DNA of 64,000 nt from Caballeronia hypogeia (GCF_001544875.2 NZ_FCOA02000034.1:16684-80683), one strand, 5' to 3'. Shown: positions 25,791 through 35,523, counted from the stretch's first letter. Notes: generated from the letters alone by a model not told the origin. Numbers and translations: made by a program.

Positions 25791-27152
25791 TCACTCCGCC
25801 TCTTCCAGCGCTTCCTCTCGCGGATACACGCGCACCAGCACGATGCGCGGCCCCTTCATCTTCTTGACGACGATATCGAACCGGTCGAACTCGACCCGTT
25901 GCCCTTCGGTGGGCAAATCGCCGAGCGCATTGATGACGAGTCCGCCGACCGATTCCGCGCGCCCTTCGTCGATATCGATGCCGAGCGCCCGCTCCAGCGA
26001 TACCACCGGCAGGCTGCCCTTCCCCATCAGGGTGCCATCGTCCATGCGCGACCAGTCGGCGTCGCCCTGACGGAACTCGTCGTGAATCTGCCCGACCAGC
26101 GCGCCGAGCAGGTTATCGAGCGTAATGAAGCCGATGGGCTTCGCGCCCTTGCGCCCGACGATCGCCAGATGCGGCGCGCCCTTGCGAAAGCGCCGGAACA
26201 GCTCGAGCGCCGAGAGGTTCGGCGCCACATACTGCACGGGCCGCACATGCCGCGAGAGCTTGTCGATCTTTTCCGCATCCTTCGAAAAGCTGAAGTTGAA
26301 GCCGCGTCCACCGCCATCGCCCGCGAGGAGCAAGTCCTTCAGATGGATCATGCCGATGACGCGCTCGCCGGACGCATCGGCGAACAGCGGATAGCGTGAA
26401 AAACGATGCCGCGAAATCATGGCGAGGTTATCGCGCATCGGCAGATCGTTGCGCAAGCCGACGAGCTCGTGCGCCGGACGCATCAGGTCCGACACCGTCA
26501 TGCGGCTGAAATCGAGCGAATGCGCAATGGTGTTCCACTCGTCCTCGTTGTACGAAGACCCGCCGCCGTGACGGCGTCCGCGCAGGATCAGCTTGAGTTC
26601 ATCGGTGGAGTAGTGCGCGTCGTGACCATGCTCGCCGGTAATGCCAAACGGGCGCAGCACCAGATTCGCGCTCGAGTTGAGCACCCAGATGAACGGATAC
26701 ATCAGCCAGTAGAAGCCATATAGCGGCGCGGCGAGCCACAGGCCCACCTGCTCCGCGCGGCGAATCGCCCATGACTTGGGCGCGAGCTCACCGACGACGA
26801 TATGCAGGAACGAGATGACCGTGAACGCAAAGAACAGCGAGATCGAGTCGATCAGCTTCTCCGACTCGACGCCGAGCAGCGTAAACAGCGGATGCAGGAG
26901 TGTCGCGAATGCCGGCTCGCCGATCCAGCCGAGCCCGAGAGACGCCAGCGTGATGCCGAGCTGACACGCGGAGAGATAGGCGTCGAGCTGCCCGTGCACC
27001 TTCGCGAGCAGACGTCCCGGCAGGCCGTTGGTGCGCGCGAGCGCCTTGACGCGCGTGGGCCGCAGCTTGACGAGCCCGAACTCCGCCGCGACGAAAAAAC
27101 CATTCAGCGCGACGAGCAACAATGCGCCGATCAGCGCGACAACCTGAGCCAA
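25791..27152 (-). CDS. CorC/HlyC-type CNNM-CBS membrane protein
   Basis: 453 residues. The N-terminal DUF21/CNNM membrane domain (about 1-190, three to four helices) starts with ALNGFFVAAEFGLVKLR. Two CBS domains follow (about 210-340), then a CorC_HlyC domain (about 365-445). The family includes magnesium/cobalt efflux proteins and misnamed hemolysins; ion transport is the likely role. The C-terminus is acidic (EEALEEAE). It is convergent with the PAS kinase gene, 11 bases apart. Confidence 0.88.
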   Translation of the reverse strand: MAQVVALIGALLLVALNGFFVAAEFGLVKLRPTRVKALARTNGLPGRLLAKVHGQLDAYLSACQLGITLASLGLGWIGEPAFATLLHPLFTLLGVESEKLIDSISLFFAFTVISFLHIVVGELAPKSWAIRRAEQVGLWLAAPLYGFYWLMYPFIWVLNSSANLVLRPFGITGEHGHDAHYSTDELKLILRGRRHGGGSSYNEDEWNTIAHSLDFSRMTVSDLMRPAHELVGLRNDLPMRDNLAMISRHRFSRYPLFADASGERVIGMIHLKDLLLAGDGGGRGFNFSFSKDAEKIDKLSRHVRPVQYVAPNLSALELFRRFRKGAPHLAIVGRKGAKPIGFITLDNLLGALVGQIHDEFRQGDADWSRMDDGTLMGKGSLPVVSLERALGIDIDEGRAESVGGLVINALGDLPTEGQRVEFDRFDIVVKKMKGPRIVLVRVYPREEALEEAE

Positions 27153-27212
27153 AGCAACTCTCTTCGAAAGTGGAAAGCGTCAGTATATGGGCGACAGGCA
27201 ATTGAAAGTAAA

Positions 27213-28334
27213 TTACATTCCCGCGACCGGAACGCGCACCGACAAGGTGACCTCCGCGTTGTCCAGGATATCGCTGTGCTCAAAGCCGCCGCCGTGCGCC
27301 TCGGACACGCGCTTGCACAGCGCGAGCCCCCATGCGATGCGCCCGCCCTCGCGCGGCTCCAGCGCCTGACGACGCGCGAACGCCTCGAGCACATGGGGCG
27401 AAGCCGTGTCGTTGAGCGCCTGCGCGGAGGCGGTGAAACGCACGTCGGTGCGCCACATGCTGCCTCCGACATTGCTCGACGCATGGACCGTCGCCCCGCC
27501 CGCGCTTGCTTCGGCGGCGAACGCGAGCATCAGCCACAAGGTCTGCAAGAGACGCTCGGCGTCGCCTTCGACCTGCTCCTCCGCAAGCGGCGAATCGACT
27601 TCGATGGTCACGCCGCGCGCACTCGCGACACTCGCACGCGCGAGCGCCGCCCCCTTCTCCAGCAGCGGCCGCATGGCGACCGGCGCCAGCGCGACCTGCA
27701 GCGCCTTGGTTTCGGCGCGCGTGGTATCGACGGATTGCTCGATCAGCTTCACCTGCTGCTCCACGCCCGAGCGGATGCCGGCGAGCGCGCGCTGCGCGGC
27801 GGGATCGTTCGCGTCGACCTTGCGCTCGAGCACGTAGCCCCAGCTATGAATCGCGTTGAGCGGGCCGCGCAGATCGTGCGACACGATGGACAGCACGTGA
27901 TCGCGCATGAAGAGCGCGGTCTCCGCGCGCAGATGGGCGACGCGATCGGCCGCGCCATTTGCTTCGTCGGATGCGCCGGACGCCGGCGACACGATCAACG
28001 TGACGCACTCCGGTCCCGGCAGCGCGATGATCGCGAAGGCGTGCGTCGCGTCGTCGCCTATGGTTACGTGCGCGCGACGCGTGCCGTTGCCCGCGAGCGC
28101 GGCATCGGCGGCCTCGCCGAGCACGGCTGCGAGCGGACGCGGCAACGGCGTGTCCGTGAGCGCGCGGCCGTTGAGCGCGGCGGGATCGATGTCGAAGAGA
28201 TGAGCAAACACGGCGTCGGCCGAGAGGCAGCGTTGAGCGGCGTCGAGCACCAGCACGCCGTCGTTTCCTGCGACGGCCGCATCGAAGGACTTGTCGCCTT
28301 CAGGCTCGACCGTACTGGAAAAAGACGTTGTCAC
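27213..28334 (-). CDS. PAS sensor kinase with degenerate ATP-binding domain
   Basis: 373 residues from GTG at 28334, which has AAGGA about ten bases upstream; an ATG at 28442 would add 36 residues without a Shine-Dalgarno. A PAS domain (about 20-115) is followed by HisKA with His153 in SIVSHDLRGPLNAI. The C-terminal region has a recognisable G2-like GGRIAWGLALCKRV, but the N-box asparagine is missing (TLWLMLAFAAEA) and no DxGxG G1 motif is seen (the place reads TDVRFTASAQ). It may bind ATP weakly or not at all. No regulator gene is adjacent. The start is uncertain. Confidence 0.78.
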   Translation of the reverse strand: MTTSFSSTVEPEGDKSFDAAVAGNDGVLVLDAAQRCLSADAVFAHLFDIDPAALNGRALTDTPLPRPLAAVLGEAADAALAGNGTRRAHVTIGDDATHAFAIIALPGPECVTLIVSPASGASDEANGAADRVAHLRAETALFMRDHVLSIVSHDLRGPLNAIHSWGYVLERKVDANDPAAQRALAGIRSGVEQQVKLIEQSVDTTRAETKALQVALAPVAMRPLLEKGAALARASVASARGVTIEVDSPLAEEQVEGDAERLLQTLWLMLAFAAEASAGGATVHASSNVGGSMWRTDVRFTASAQALNDTASPHVLEAFARRQALEPREGGRIAWGLALCKRVSEAHGGGFEHSDILDNAEVTLSVRVPVAGM

Positions 28335-29037
28335 GGTTATGGGTCCTTGCGTGTGTCGATGTTGCGATGGATGGTGCGCTTCCTCGCCACGCGGCACGTC
28401 TGACGACGATTGCGCCACGCGGATGAACCCTTGCGAGGTCATTATATGTGAGCGCCTATGGTGCATGCGGCGGCCTGCGCGCCCGGGGCCGCCGCGCCCG
28501 GTATAGCAATCCGCATGCACGGTCGTTCTAGCGCCGCCCTGCGCACGCTTCGATATCTCGCGCGAAAACGTGTGCGCGAGTGTATTTCAACCGCCGCCTT
28601 TAGAAGCGAATCATTTGCGCCGTTAGAAACTCCAGGGAAAGAAAATATCGGAATGCTATTAGTTCGCTTTTTAAGCGGCAGTCACATTTGTTAAATTCGA
28701 GGGCTAATTCGGTTTATTGAAAAGTTCGGGCCGGGCAGGAATCGCTTTTGCTAACAGGGCTTCCCGGGCGCTTTGCCATGGCCTTTTTCCGATTGATATT
28801 TTCAACGGAAAATAGCACGGCGATTTTATTTTTCTTCCGCCATCAATATGTGCGCACGCGCCCGCAAGACTTCCGATATTCGATTTCTGAAATTCTTTGC
28901 GTGTGTGGGCGAACATTCTCGGCCTATACGTGTCGATAGCATTCCTCCTGAGGAATGACGCATTTGGACAGCCGGCGCTTAGAAGCCGGCCTCGGCCACG
29001 GTGGCTTTCAACAACTCTAACCGGTGACACGAGCACT
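28335..29037. other. Long AT-richer region upstream of the exopolysaccharide locus
   Basis: About 700 bases without a supported gene (about 595 if the kinase begins at 28442). The stretch 28560-28960 has visibly lower GC than its surroundings and should carry the promoter of the exopolysaccharide cluster. An inverted repeat with arms TTTTCCG (28785-28791) and CGGAAAA (28806-28812) lies in it. No clean -35/-10 or RpoN site was found. Reading frames here look like chance. Confidence 0.5.
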
Positions 29038-30123
29038 ATGACACGCGTCCACAACGGCATGACCAACACCTTGCTCTCGGTGATCATCCCCGCGTACAAC
29101 GTGGAGCACTTCATCGCTGCGTCGCTGGAGTCCGCGCTCTCGCAGCCGCGCTCTGAGGAGATCGAGCTGATCGTCATCGACGACGGCTCCACCGACAACA
29201 CCCTCGAACGCATTCTCGAAGTCCAGCGCACCGAGCGCGGCCGCAACATTCGCGTGATCCATCAGGAGAACCGCGGGGTGTCGGCGGCGCGCAATCGGGC
29301 AATCGCGGAAGCGACTTCGCCCTACATCGGCTTTCTCGACTCGGACGATGTCTGGTCCGCCGACTTCACCGAGAAGATCATGCCGCTGCTCGACGCGAAC
29401 CGGGCGGACATCATCGAGTTCAACGTGGGCATCATCAGTTCCGCGGGCAAGGTGATCGACCATGTGAGCCTGATCGATCCGGCGACCATCGGTCATCGTC
29501 GGTGCGATCTGCCCGCGCTGCTCGACTTCGCGCGCGTGTATCAGGTGTTTCCGGCCGCGCGCGTGTACAAGCGCGCGTTGTGGGACGGCGTCGAGTTTCC
29601 GGCCGGCCGCGTCTACGAGGACGCCGCCGCGATTCCGCTCGTCTATGCCCGCGCGCGCACGCTGTACCGCCTCGCCGACAATCTCTACTTCTATCGTCGC
29701 CGCGCCGGCAGCATCACGACGCGCGCGACGCCGTACACTGTCACCTCGCTCACGACCTGTGCCGAAGAGACCATGGAACGTTGCGACGGAGGTCCGCTGG
29801 ACCCTTTCTGGCTCGCGATGTTTCACAAGGTCTTCTCGTATGCGTGTCATCAGGCCGCGCGCGTGGATGCGCGTGCGTTCGCGGAATCGATCAGGACGGT
29901 CGAGGACACCGCGGCGCACTATCGCGTGTTTGCCGCGAGCCGCACGGATACGCCGAAGGAACTGAGCTTTCACAAGAAGATCGTCACCGATCGCCGCTGG
30001 TTCCAGGCCAAGCGCATGGTAAAGCGTGCACTCGGTCTCGAGTTGCGTCCGCCTGTGGCGCCACCGCGTGCACGTGCTCCGGGGAATTTGCGCGGCCGTC
30101 CGCCCGCGGGCAATCAACAATGA
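29038..30123 (+). CDS. GT2-family glycosyltransferase
   Basis: 361 residues. The GT-A fold begins with LLSVIIPAYNVEHFI, has the nucleotide-binding VIDDGSTDNT and the DXD-like metal site in GFLDSDDVWSADF. The C-terminal 120 residues are basic and end in a Pro/Arg-rich tail. It should add one sugar from a nucleotide donor to the lipid-linked repeat unit at the inner membrane; donor and acceptor are unknown. It is the first gene of the exopolysaccharide locus. ATG at 29038 has no strong Shine-Dalgarno; Met at 29059 is an alternative. The next gene follows after 27 bases. Confidence 0.88.
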   Translation: MTRVHNGMTNTLLSVIIPAYNVEHFIAASLESALSQPRSEEIELIVIDDGSTDNTLERILEVQRTERGRNIRVIHQENRGVSAARNRAIAEATSPYIGFLDSDDVWSADFTEKIMPLLDANRADIIEFNVGIISSAGKVIDHVSLIDPATIGHRRCDLPALLDFARVYQVFPAARVYKRALWDGVEFPAGRVYEDAAAIPLVYARARTLYRLADNLYFYRRRAGSITTRATPYTVTSLTTCAEETMERCDGGPLDPFWLAMFHKVFSYACHQAARVDARAFAESIRTVEDTAAHYRVFAASRTDTPKELSFHKKIVTDRRWFQAKRMVKRALGLELRPPVAPPRARAPGNLRGRPPAGNQQ

Positions 30124-30150
30124 TAAAAAGGTCTACGAGGCGGGTTCAGT

Positions 30151-31641
30151 ATGCAGATCTATCCGAAGAGGCCCGGCTTCACCGCCGGCGAGTGGTTCGA
30201 TCTCGCGGTGCAGCCGGGCTCGCGCTTTTCGATCGCTATCTACCATCAGGGCAATGACGAGACGCTGACGAGCACGGGCGGCGTCGCCGTGCAGCCGGGC
30301 GGCGCCGTGCCGGCCGAACTGAAGAACGGCAAGTTCGTGTTTCAGTCGCCGGGGCGCGTGGGGCCGGTGCGCCACGATGCGGACTGGGGCTGGCCCGTCA
30401 TCACGATCAGGCCCAATGTCGATGTGCTCGAAACCGGCGCTTATGTTGCGATCGCGTATGAAGTCGGCGCGAGCGGCGAGCCGCTCACGGAGCTCGGGCG
30501 CCGTGCCGCCGCGCACATGCCGGTCTTCGCAGGACCACCCGATTCGGACAGCATGGCGCTCGTGATCGCGCGGCCGCGCACGCCATCGGCTGCGATCGCG
30601 TACATCGTGCCGGTCAATACGTATCACGCTTATAACTCGATGGGCGGCGGCTGTTATTACGGCGACCCGATTCATCGCACGCAACCGCAGACGAAAGTGA
30701 GTCTGCTGCGTCCGGGCGGTGGGCTGGGCGCACAGCTCGGCGAGCCAACCGATCCGTATGATCCGCGCTCACCGCGTCAGCAGTTCACGCACTGGGACGC
30801 GAAATTCATCCGCTGGCTGCGTACGGAAGGCATTGCATGCGACTTCTACACGGACCACGATCTGCATCGCGGCACGGACCTGAAACTGGAGAACTATCGC
30901 TGCATGTTGAGTGTCGGACATCATGAATACTGGTCCACGCTGATGCGCGAGCGCGTCGCGAAGTTCATCGCGCAAGGCGGCAATCTCGCGATCTTCAGCG
31001 GCAATACCTGCTTCCGTCCGATCGATTACGACGATGCGCCCATAGACGGCGATTACGCGGCGATGAATCGCCTCGGCGAGAAATGGCCGGGGCATGACGA
31101 ATCGAACCTCATCGGGCTGAGCTACGGCTACGGCGGCGGCAAGTACGGCGTGTGGAAGCGCTTGCGCGGCGGCTGGATCAGGCGTGAGCGCGAAGCCATC
31201 GGCTACACGGTGTGCGATGCGAATCATTGGGTATTCGCGGGAACGGGTCTCGTCGATGGGCAAACCTTCGGCGCGAAGGACCGGCTCGTGGGCTATGAAG
31301 TCGACGGCGTGCCGCCCGTTCCGAACGGCTTCGTGAAGCTCGCGGACACCATGCAGCTCGTCGGCTGGGACATGGGCGGCGTGGGCGCAATGGGCGTGTT
31401 TCAGCCCGATCCCGAAGGCGGTCCCGAGCAAGGTCTCGTCTTCAATGGCGGCACGACCGACTGGCCGCGCGTGCTGATGGATCCCGAAGCGCAGAGCCGC
31501 GTGATCGTGGATCAGATCACGCGCAACGTGGTGCGCAGATTCATCGGCTTGCCGCTGCATGTCGCGCGACGCGGCGATACTTCGGGGAACGACGCGCCCG
31601 TTCATACCGATGAAACAGTGAAGGACGACGCTGCGGTCTGA
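30151..31641 (+). CDS. Dimethylformamidase beta-subunit-like protein
   Basis: 496 residues, no signal peptide. It resembles the C-terminal domain of N,N-dimethylformamidase large subunits (DMFA2-like): NTYHAYNSMGGGCYYG near residue 160, then DFYTDHDLH, the central MLSVGHHEYWST and IFSGNTCFR. True amide hydrolysis is doubtful without the small subunit; a similar fold occurs in proteins of unknown role. It sits between a glycosyltransferase and a flippase, so a carbohydrate-related job, for example trimming a modified sugar, is an inference only. GAGG lies 12-13 bases before the ATG. Confidence 0.75.
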   Translation: MQIYPKRPGFTAGEWFDLAVQPGSRFSIAIYHQGNDETLTSTGGVAVQPGGAVPAELKNGKFVFQSPGRVGPVRHDADWGWPVITIRPNVDVLETGAYVAIAYEVGASGEPLTELGRRAAAHMPVFAGPPDSDSMALVIARPRTPSAAIAYIVPVNTYHAYNSMGGGCYYGDPIHRTQPQTKVSLLRPGGGLGAQLGEPTDPYDPRSPRQQFTHWDAKFIRWLRTEGIACDFYTDHDLHRGTDLKLENYRCMLSVGHHEYWSTLMRERVAKFIAQGGNLAIFSGNTCFRPIDYDDAPIDGDYAAMNRLGEKWPGHDESNLIGLSYGYGGGKYGVWKRLRGGWIRREREAIGYTVCDANHWVFAGTGLVDGQTFGAKDRLVGYEVDGVPPVPNGFVKLADTMQLVGWDMGGVGAMGVFQPDPEGGPEQGLVFNGGTTDWPRVLMDPEAQSRVIVDQITRNVVRRFIGLPLHVARRGDTSGNDAPVHTDETVKDDAAV

Positions 31642-32067
31642 AGGCGCACGAACACATGGATGTTGCCGCGGCGGCCATGTGCGTGCATGATCGCCTAACA
31701 GCACTTCGCTTGGTTTTCAATCGAGTGAATCCATTCCTTGTATGACCTTTGGTGGGGAAACCCACTGATGATTGCGCTTTTCTGCAGTTAAATGTTTGCT
31801 GCATTTGCACGGCGCATTCTCCGGATGAAACTCAGGCCCGGAACCTGCGCCCTCTGTTCAACTCGCGCGCACCCCAGGCTAGGCCAAGGCACGGGTGCGC
31901 TGACCTCTTTGGCCTCATGCCGCACTGACGGCGAGACGTTCGCGCGAAACTAATCGCCCGCGGCGTTGTCACGCATAGGCCCGCCGAGTCGGGCGAACCC
32001 GCGGGATTCGCACCCTTGCGTCACAGTCATCAAGATCACGCAGCGCTAAAGCCGGGAAAACCGTTCA
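31642..32067. other. Non-coding gap before the flippase gene
   Basis: 426 bases with no supported gene. A hairpin with a GAAA tetraloop (arms GTGGG 31752-31756 and CCCAC 31761-31765) lies in it. The rest has no clear promoter. A second promoter within the locus is plausible. Confidence 0.45.
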
Positions 32068-33339
32068 ATGGCTTCTTTTCGAAAGAACTTCACGATTCTG
32101 ATGACGTTGCAGGTATCCACATACCTTGCACCGCTTCTGACCTTGCCGTGGCTCGCCCGCGTGCTGGGTCCGAGCGAGTATGGCCGCCTTTCATTCGGCT
32201 TGGCGTTCACCGCCTATTTCATCTCCATCACCAACTACAGCTTCTCGCTGACCGCCACGCCAAAGATCTCCATCAATCGTGAGAATCGCGCGCTGCGCTC
32301 GCAGGTGTTCTGGGAAACCATCCTCACGCAGATGGCGCTCGCGATGGCGGGACTCGTCGTGCTCGTCGCGCTCACGTCCGTCGTGCCTTATCTCGAGGAA
32401 AATCGCGAGCTGCTGTTGATAGGCTATGGCCAGGCCATCGGCGCGATGCTGATCCCGACGTGGTACTTCCAGGGCATTGAAGACCTCGGCGTGCTGAGCG
32501 CGCTCGTGTTCCTCGGCCGCGCGCTCAGCATTCCCGCCATGTATCTCTTCGTGCGCGAACGTAACGATGTCTATATCGCCATGGCCGTGAATGCGCTCGT
32601 GCCTCTGCTCTCCGGTATCGCCATTTGCGCTTATCTGTGGTCCCGTCGCGAGCTCGATTTCGTGCCGGTGTCGGTCAGGACCATCCATGGTCGTCTGAAG
32701 GAAGGCTGGAGCGTATTCATGGCGACCGCGCTCGCCGATATCTACGCCTCGAGCAACATCGTGATCCTCGCGTTCATAGCGGGCAACGTAGCCGGCGGCT
32801 ATTTCGCCGCGGCCGACAAGCTGATTCGCGCAGCGCTGAACATGCTCTCGCCGCTCAAGACCGCGGCTTATCCGCGCGTGAGTTTCCTTATGCATCACGC
32901 CAAGGACGATGCGTTCGCGTTCCTGCGCAAGATGTTCGTGGTGCAAGGCACGATCGTTTCGCTTATTTCGGTGTGCATCTTCTTCGGCGCGCCGCTCGCG
33001 GTAAAGATCTTGTATGGACCGCAATTCGCGCCTACCGTAGACGTGTTGCGCTGGATGGCTTTCGTGCCGTTAATGGCGGGCCTCGCAGATCTCTTCGGCG
33101 TTCAGACCATGCTTCCGCTCGGCATGAAGGCGCAGTTCAGCCGCGTGCTGATCGCCTCGGCGGTGCTGAATTTCGGCTTGCTGGCCGTGCTTGCGAAGTT
33201 CTTCGGCGAGCAGGGTGCGGCGGCCACGGTGTTGATCGTCGAGACCGCTGTCGCGGCCGGCATGGCCTTTACGCTGTATTTGCAGGGCGTTCCTTTGCTC
33301 AAGCGGCCGATACCGGAAGGCGCGAGCACGGGTACCTGA
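32068..33339 (+). CDS. Wzx-type polysaccharide flippase
   Basis: 423 residues with 12 or more hydrophobic helices, no large soluble domain. The start FTILMTLQVSTYLAPLLTLPWLARVLGPSEYG is diagnostic for RfbX/Wzx flippases of the MOP superfamily. Later segments include GPQFAPTVDVLRWMAFVPLMAG. It should turn the lipid-linked repeat unit across the inner membrane so that the Wzy polymerase can act. It is in the same orientation as all genes of the locus, but both flanking gaps exceed 300 bases, so it may be transcribed from its own promoter. Confidence 0.92.
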   Translation: MASFRKNFTILMTLQVSTYLAPLLTLPWLARVLGPSEYGRLSFGLAFTAYFISITNYSFSLTATPKISINRENRALRSQVFWETILTQMALAMAGLVVLVALTSVVPYLEENRELLLIGYGQAIGAMLIPTWYFQGIEDLGVLSALVFLGRALSIPAMYLFVRERNDVYIAMAVNALVPLLSGIAICAYLWSRRELDFVPVSVRTIHGRLKEGWSVFMATALADIYASSNIVILAFIAGNVAGGYFAAADKLIRAALNMLSPLKTAAYPRVSFLMHHAKDDAFAFLRKMFVVQGTIVSLISVCIFFGAPLAVKILYGPQFAPTVDVLRWMAFVPLMAGLADLFGVQTMLPLGMKAQFSRVLIASAVLNFGLLAVLAKFFGEQGAAATVLIVETAVAAGMAFTLYLQGVPLLKRPIPEGASTGT

Positions 33340-33641
33340 TAGCCCGCGTCGGCATGTGTGACCTGGCTATCCTATTGAGTCATTCTCGCCGTCGTGCATA
33401 TCACATGACGAGAAAAACGCGTGATATAAACGCATCAAGTGTTTCGCTTCGTTACCGTGGTTGGCTTACTCGCCGTATGCACCTTTAATAAACGCTTCGC
33501 ACCTGCACCGCGCAGGCAATGCTTTCGACTTGCGCTCTACTCCAAAAGTTGCTTCCATGTATGTGAGTGAACGAACGGACCAGAGCGATTCAAGCCGATA
33601 TCTTAATGGTAAGAACAGTGTTTATTTAAGAGAGCCGTCGA
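33340..33641. other. Non-coding gap with nested inverted repeats
   Basis: 302 bases. Arms ATATCAC (33398-33404) and GTGATAT (33421-33427) form a 7-base inverted repeat, nested with TTCTCG (33383-33388) and CGAGAA (33409-33414). These could be alternative hairpins after the flippase gene or an operator for the small ORF that follows. No promoter consensus was found. Confidence 0.45.
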
Positions 33642-33803
33642 ATGGAATCCGAGGAAATGTCGATCGAACGTGTGCTGAAGCTGGTCGAGCAGGCCGAAAG
33701 CCTGCGCATGCAATCGGTCGCGGTTCCGCTGAGGGATTTGAAGATCCTTCTGCAGATTTGCGAAGCGACGATTGCTCAGCAGAATTCCACCGTGACCAAA
33801 TGA
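33642..33803 (+). CDS. Small ORF in the exopolysaccharide locus, 53 residues
   Basis: Codes for an acidic then amphipathic helical protein beginning MESEEMSIERVLKLVEQAES and containing VAVPLRDLKILLQICEATIA. Codon third positions are G/C-rich, unlike the flanking AT-richer DNA, which favours real coding. The first ATG has AAGAGAG upstream; a second ATG (33657) follows GAGGAA directly. No membrane segment or known family is recognised. Its position between flippase and glycosyltransferase genes suggests a regulatory or accessory role. It is flanked by long non-coding gaps. Confidence 0.55.
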   Translation: MESEEMSIERVLKLVEQAESLRMQSVAVPLRDLKILLQICEATIAQQNSTVTK

Positions 33804-34343
33804 TCGTAAAGAGTCAGGTTTATCAGCAGAGTAAAGCTCAGCGTTGACAATGTCCCGGGCACGGACAGAAAAGGTGCTCCGGCCCGGCGCGGGGGCGCCC
33901 GGCTTTGACAAGCTTAAACATTGATTGACCATCGGCTTTACGTCCCGCTGCAGGGGAGTCGTGATTGCACGGCTGACCTGCGCCTCATCGGCGCGACGCA
34001 GAATATTCTTCGCAAAGACCGACCACGCGACACCCTCTCGGCCAGATCGACTCGCCGGGTGTTCGCAGCAAGTAAATCCAGGCTTGAAGGCAAGCTTGAG
34101 GGGGCGTTGCTCGCATAGTACGTGCGAGGAACGAGGAATGCTACGTCGGAGCGCGTGTGTATTTTTCGAGTGTCTATTACATCCTCGATTAGTACTGCGA
34201 CGCGCATAGCCGGCTCTTTATGCGATCTGTTGCAGGTGTTCGCACGTCCTCCGCCTCGCGTAGCGTCATCTTTTACTGATAACCACTAGGCCGCTTCCTT
34301 TTCCATTGCGTTTGCCGCGGGGCGTTCGGCAAACCGCCAATCG
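33804..34343. other. Non-coding gap of 540 bases with hairpin
   Basis: No supported gene. Near its right end an inverted repeat TTTGCCG (34311-34317) / CGGCAAA (34327-34333) lies about ten bases before the glycosyltransferase start and could hide or expose the initiation region. The GC content is lower than in the coding DNA. Frames here are short and have stop codons throughout. Confidence 0.45.
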
Positions 34344-35513
34344 ATGAGTTTAAACATGAAAGAGATCGTCCATATAACCGAGGCTTTTGGAGGCGGGGTG
34401 CTGTCGATGCTGACCCAGCTTTCGAACCGTGCGGCGGCCGCTGGCGTCGGCGTAACGATCCTTCATTCGATCCGGCAGGAAACGCCCGATAATTTCTCGA
34501 GGCTGTTTCACCCGGCGGTAAAGCTAGCCTACGTCAGCATGTTCCGCGAAGTGAGCTTGAAGAACGACTGGGCCAGTCTTTGGGACCTGGTGCGCAAGTT
34601 GAGGGAATGCGATCCGTCGGTCGTGCATCTGCATTCGTCGAAGGCGGGTGTGCTGGGCCGCGCGGCCGCGCGCATCGCCGCCCCCAATGCGCGCGTGTTC
34701 TACTCGCCGCACGGGCTGGCCTTTCTGCGTCGCGATGTTTCGCCGGCCAAGCAATTCGCGTATCTGAGCTTCGAGCGCATCGCGGCCCGCATGGGCGGCA
34801 CCATCGTCGCCTGTTCGAATAGCGAGCTTTCCGAGATCGAAACGAAGATGCGCACGCGCGAGACGCGCATGATCGAGAACGGCGTAAACGTGCCGGAAAT
34901 TCCGCCGCGCATCGAGAAGAGCTCGGGCGAATTGCTGATTGGCATGAGCGGGCGCGCTTCGTATCAGAAGAACCACGAAGCGTTCGTGAAGCTCGCGACC
35001 GATCTGCACGGCCCCGCCGTGCGCTTTCTGTGGATCGGCGGCAATCTCGATGAACTGCCCGGCGGTCAGACGGCTCGCAACGCCGTATCATGCAGCGGTT
35101 GGGTGACGCGTGAGCGCGCGCTCGAACTCACGGCGGAACTCGATGTCTACGTGCAGACGTCACGTTGGGAAGGCATGCCTATCGCTCTCATCGAGGCGCA
35201 GGTAGCGGGCATTCCCGCCGTCGTCACCGACGTGGTCGGCAATCGTGACGTGGTGCAGCACGGCGTCACGGGTTTCGTCGCCTCGAACATGGCGGAGATG
35301 GGCAAGTACATCGCCATGTTGCGCGACGACCCCGCGTTGCGCGCACGCATGGGCGCCGCCGCGCGCAACTCGGCCAGCAAACGTTTTTCGATGGACGCGA
35401 TTTTCCGGCAATGGCTCTCGGTGTATCAGTTCGCTTCCGACAAGCCCGCGCGCGAGCCGCTCGGCGCGAATGAGGCCGCCTCGTATGAAACCAGCTCCGA
35501 TTCTCAGTTCTGA
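34344..35513 (+). CDS. GT4-family glycosyltransferase
   Basis: 389 residues, GT-B fold. The N-terminal half begins HITEAFGGGVLSMLTQL, has the acceptor-side VHLHSSKAGVLGRAAAR and YSPHGLAFLRRD; the C-terminal half has the GT4 signature E-x7-E in RWEGMPIALIEAQVAG. It should add a sugar to the lipid-linked repeat unit in the cytoplasm. The start codon (34344 or Met5 at 34356) has no Shine-Dalgarno; a hairpin lies just upstream. It is followed by two more GT4 genes at 10 and 28 bases spacing, so the three form a clear sub-operon. Confidence 0.9.
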   Translation: MSLNMKEIVHITEAFGGGVLSMLTQLSNRAAAAGVGVTILHSIRQETPDNFSRLFHPAVKLAYVSMFREVSLKNDWASLWDLVRKLRECDPSVVHLHSSKAGVLGRAAARIAAPNARVFYSPHGLAFLRRDVSPAKQFAYLSFERIAARMGGTIVACSNSELSEIETKMRTRETRMIENGVNVPEIPPRIEKSSGELLIGMSGRASYQKNHEAFVKLATDLHGPAVRFLWIGGNLDELPGGQTARNAVSCSGWVTRERALELTAELDVYVQTSRWEGMPIALIEAQVAGIPAVVTDVVGNRDVVQHGVTGFVASNMAEMGKYIAMLRDDPALRARMGAAARNSASKRFSMDAIFRQWLSVYQFASDKPAREPLGANEAASYETSSDSQF

Positions 35514-35523
35514 CGCACCGAAT

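Noticed and set aside
28515..28694. Plus-strand frame beginning MHGRSSAALRTLRYL
   Set aside because: No ribosome site and no domain; codon use is not convincing in an AT-rich non-coding stretch.
28704..29249. 181-residue minus-strand frame in the gap before the exopolysaccharide genes
   Set aside because: Half of it is antisense to the first glycosyltransferase and the composition is not protein-like; no ribosome site.
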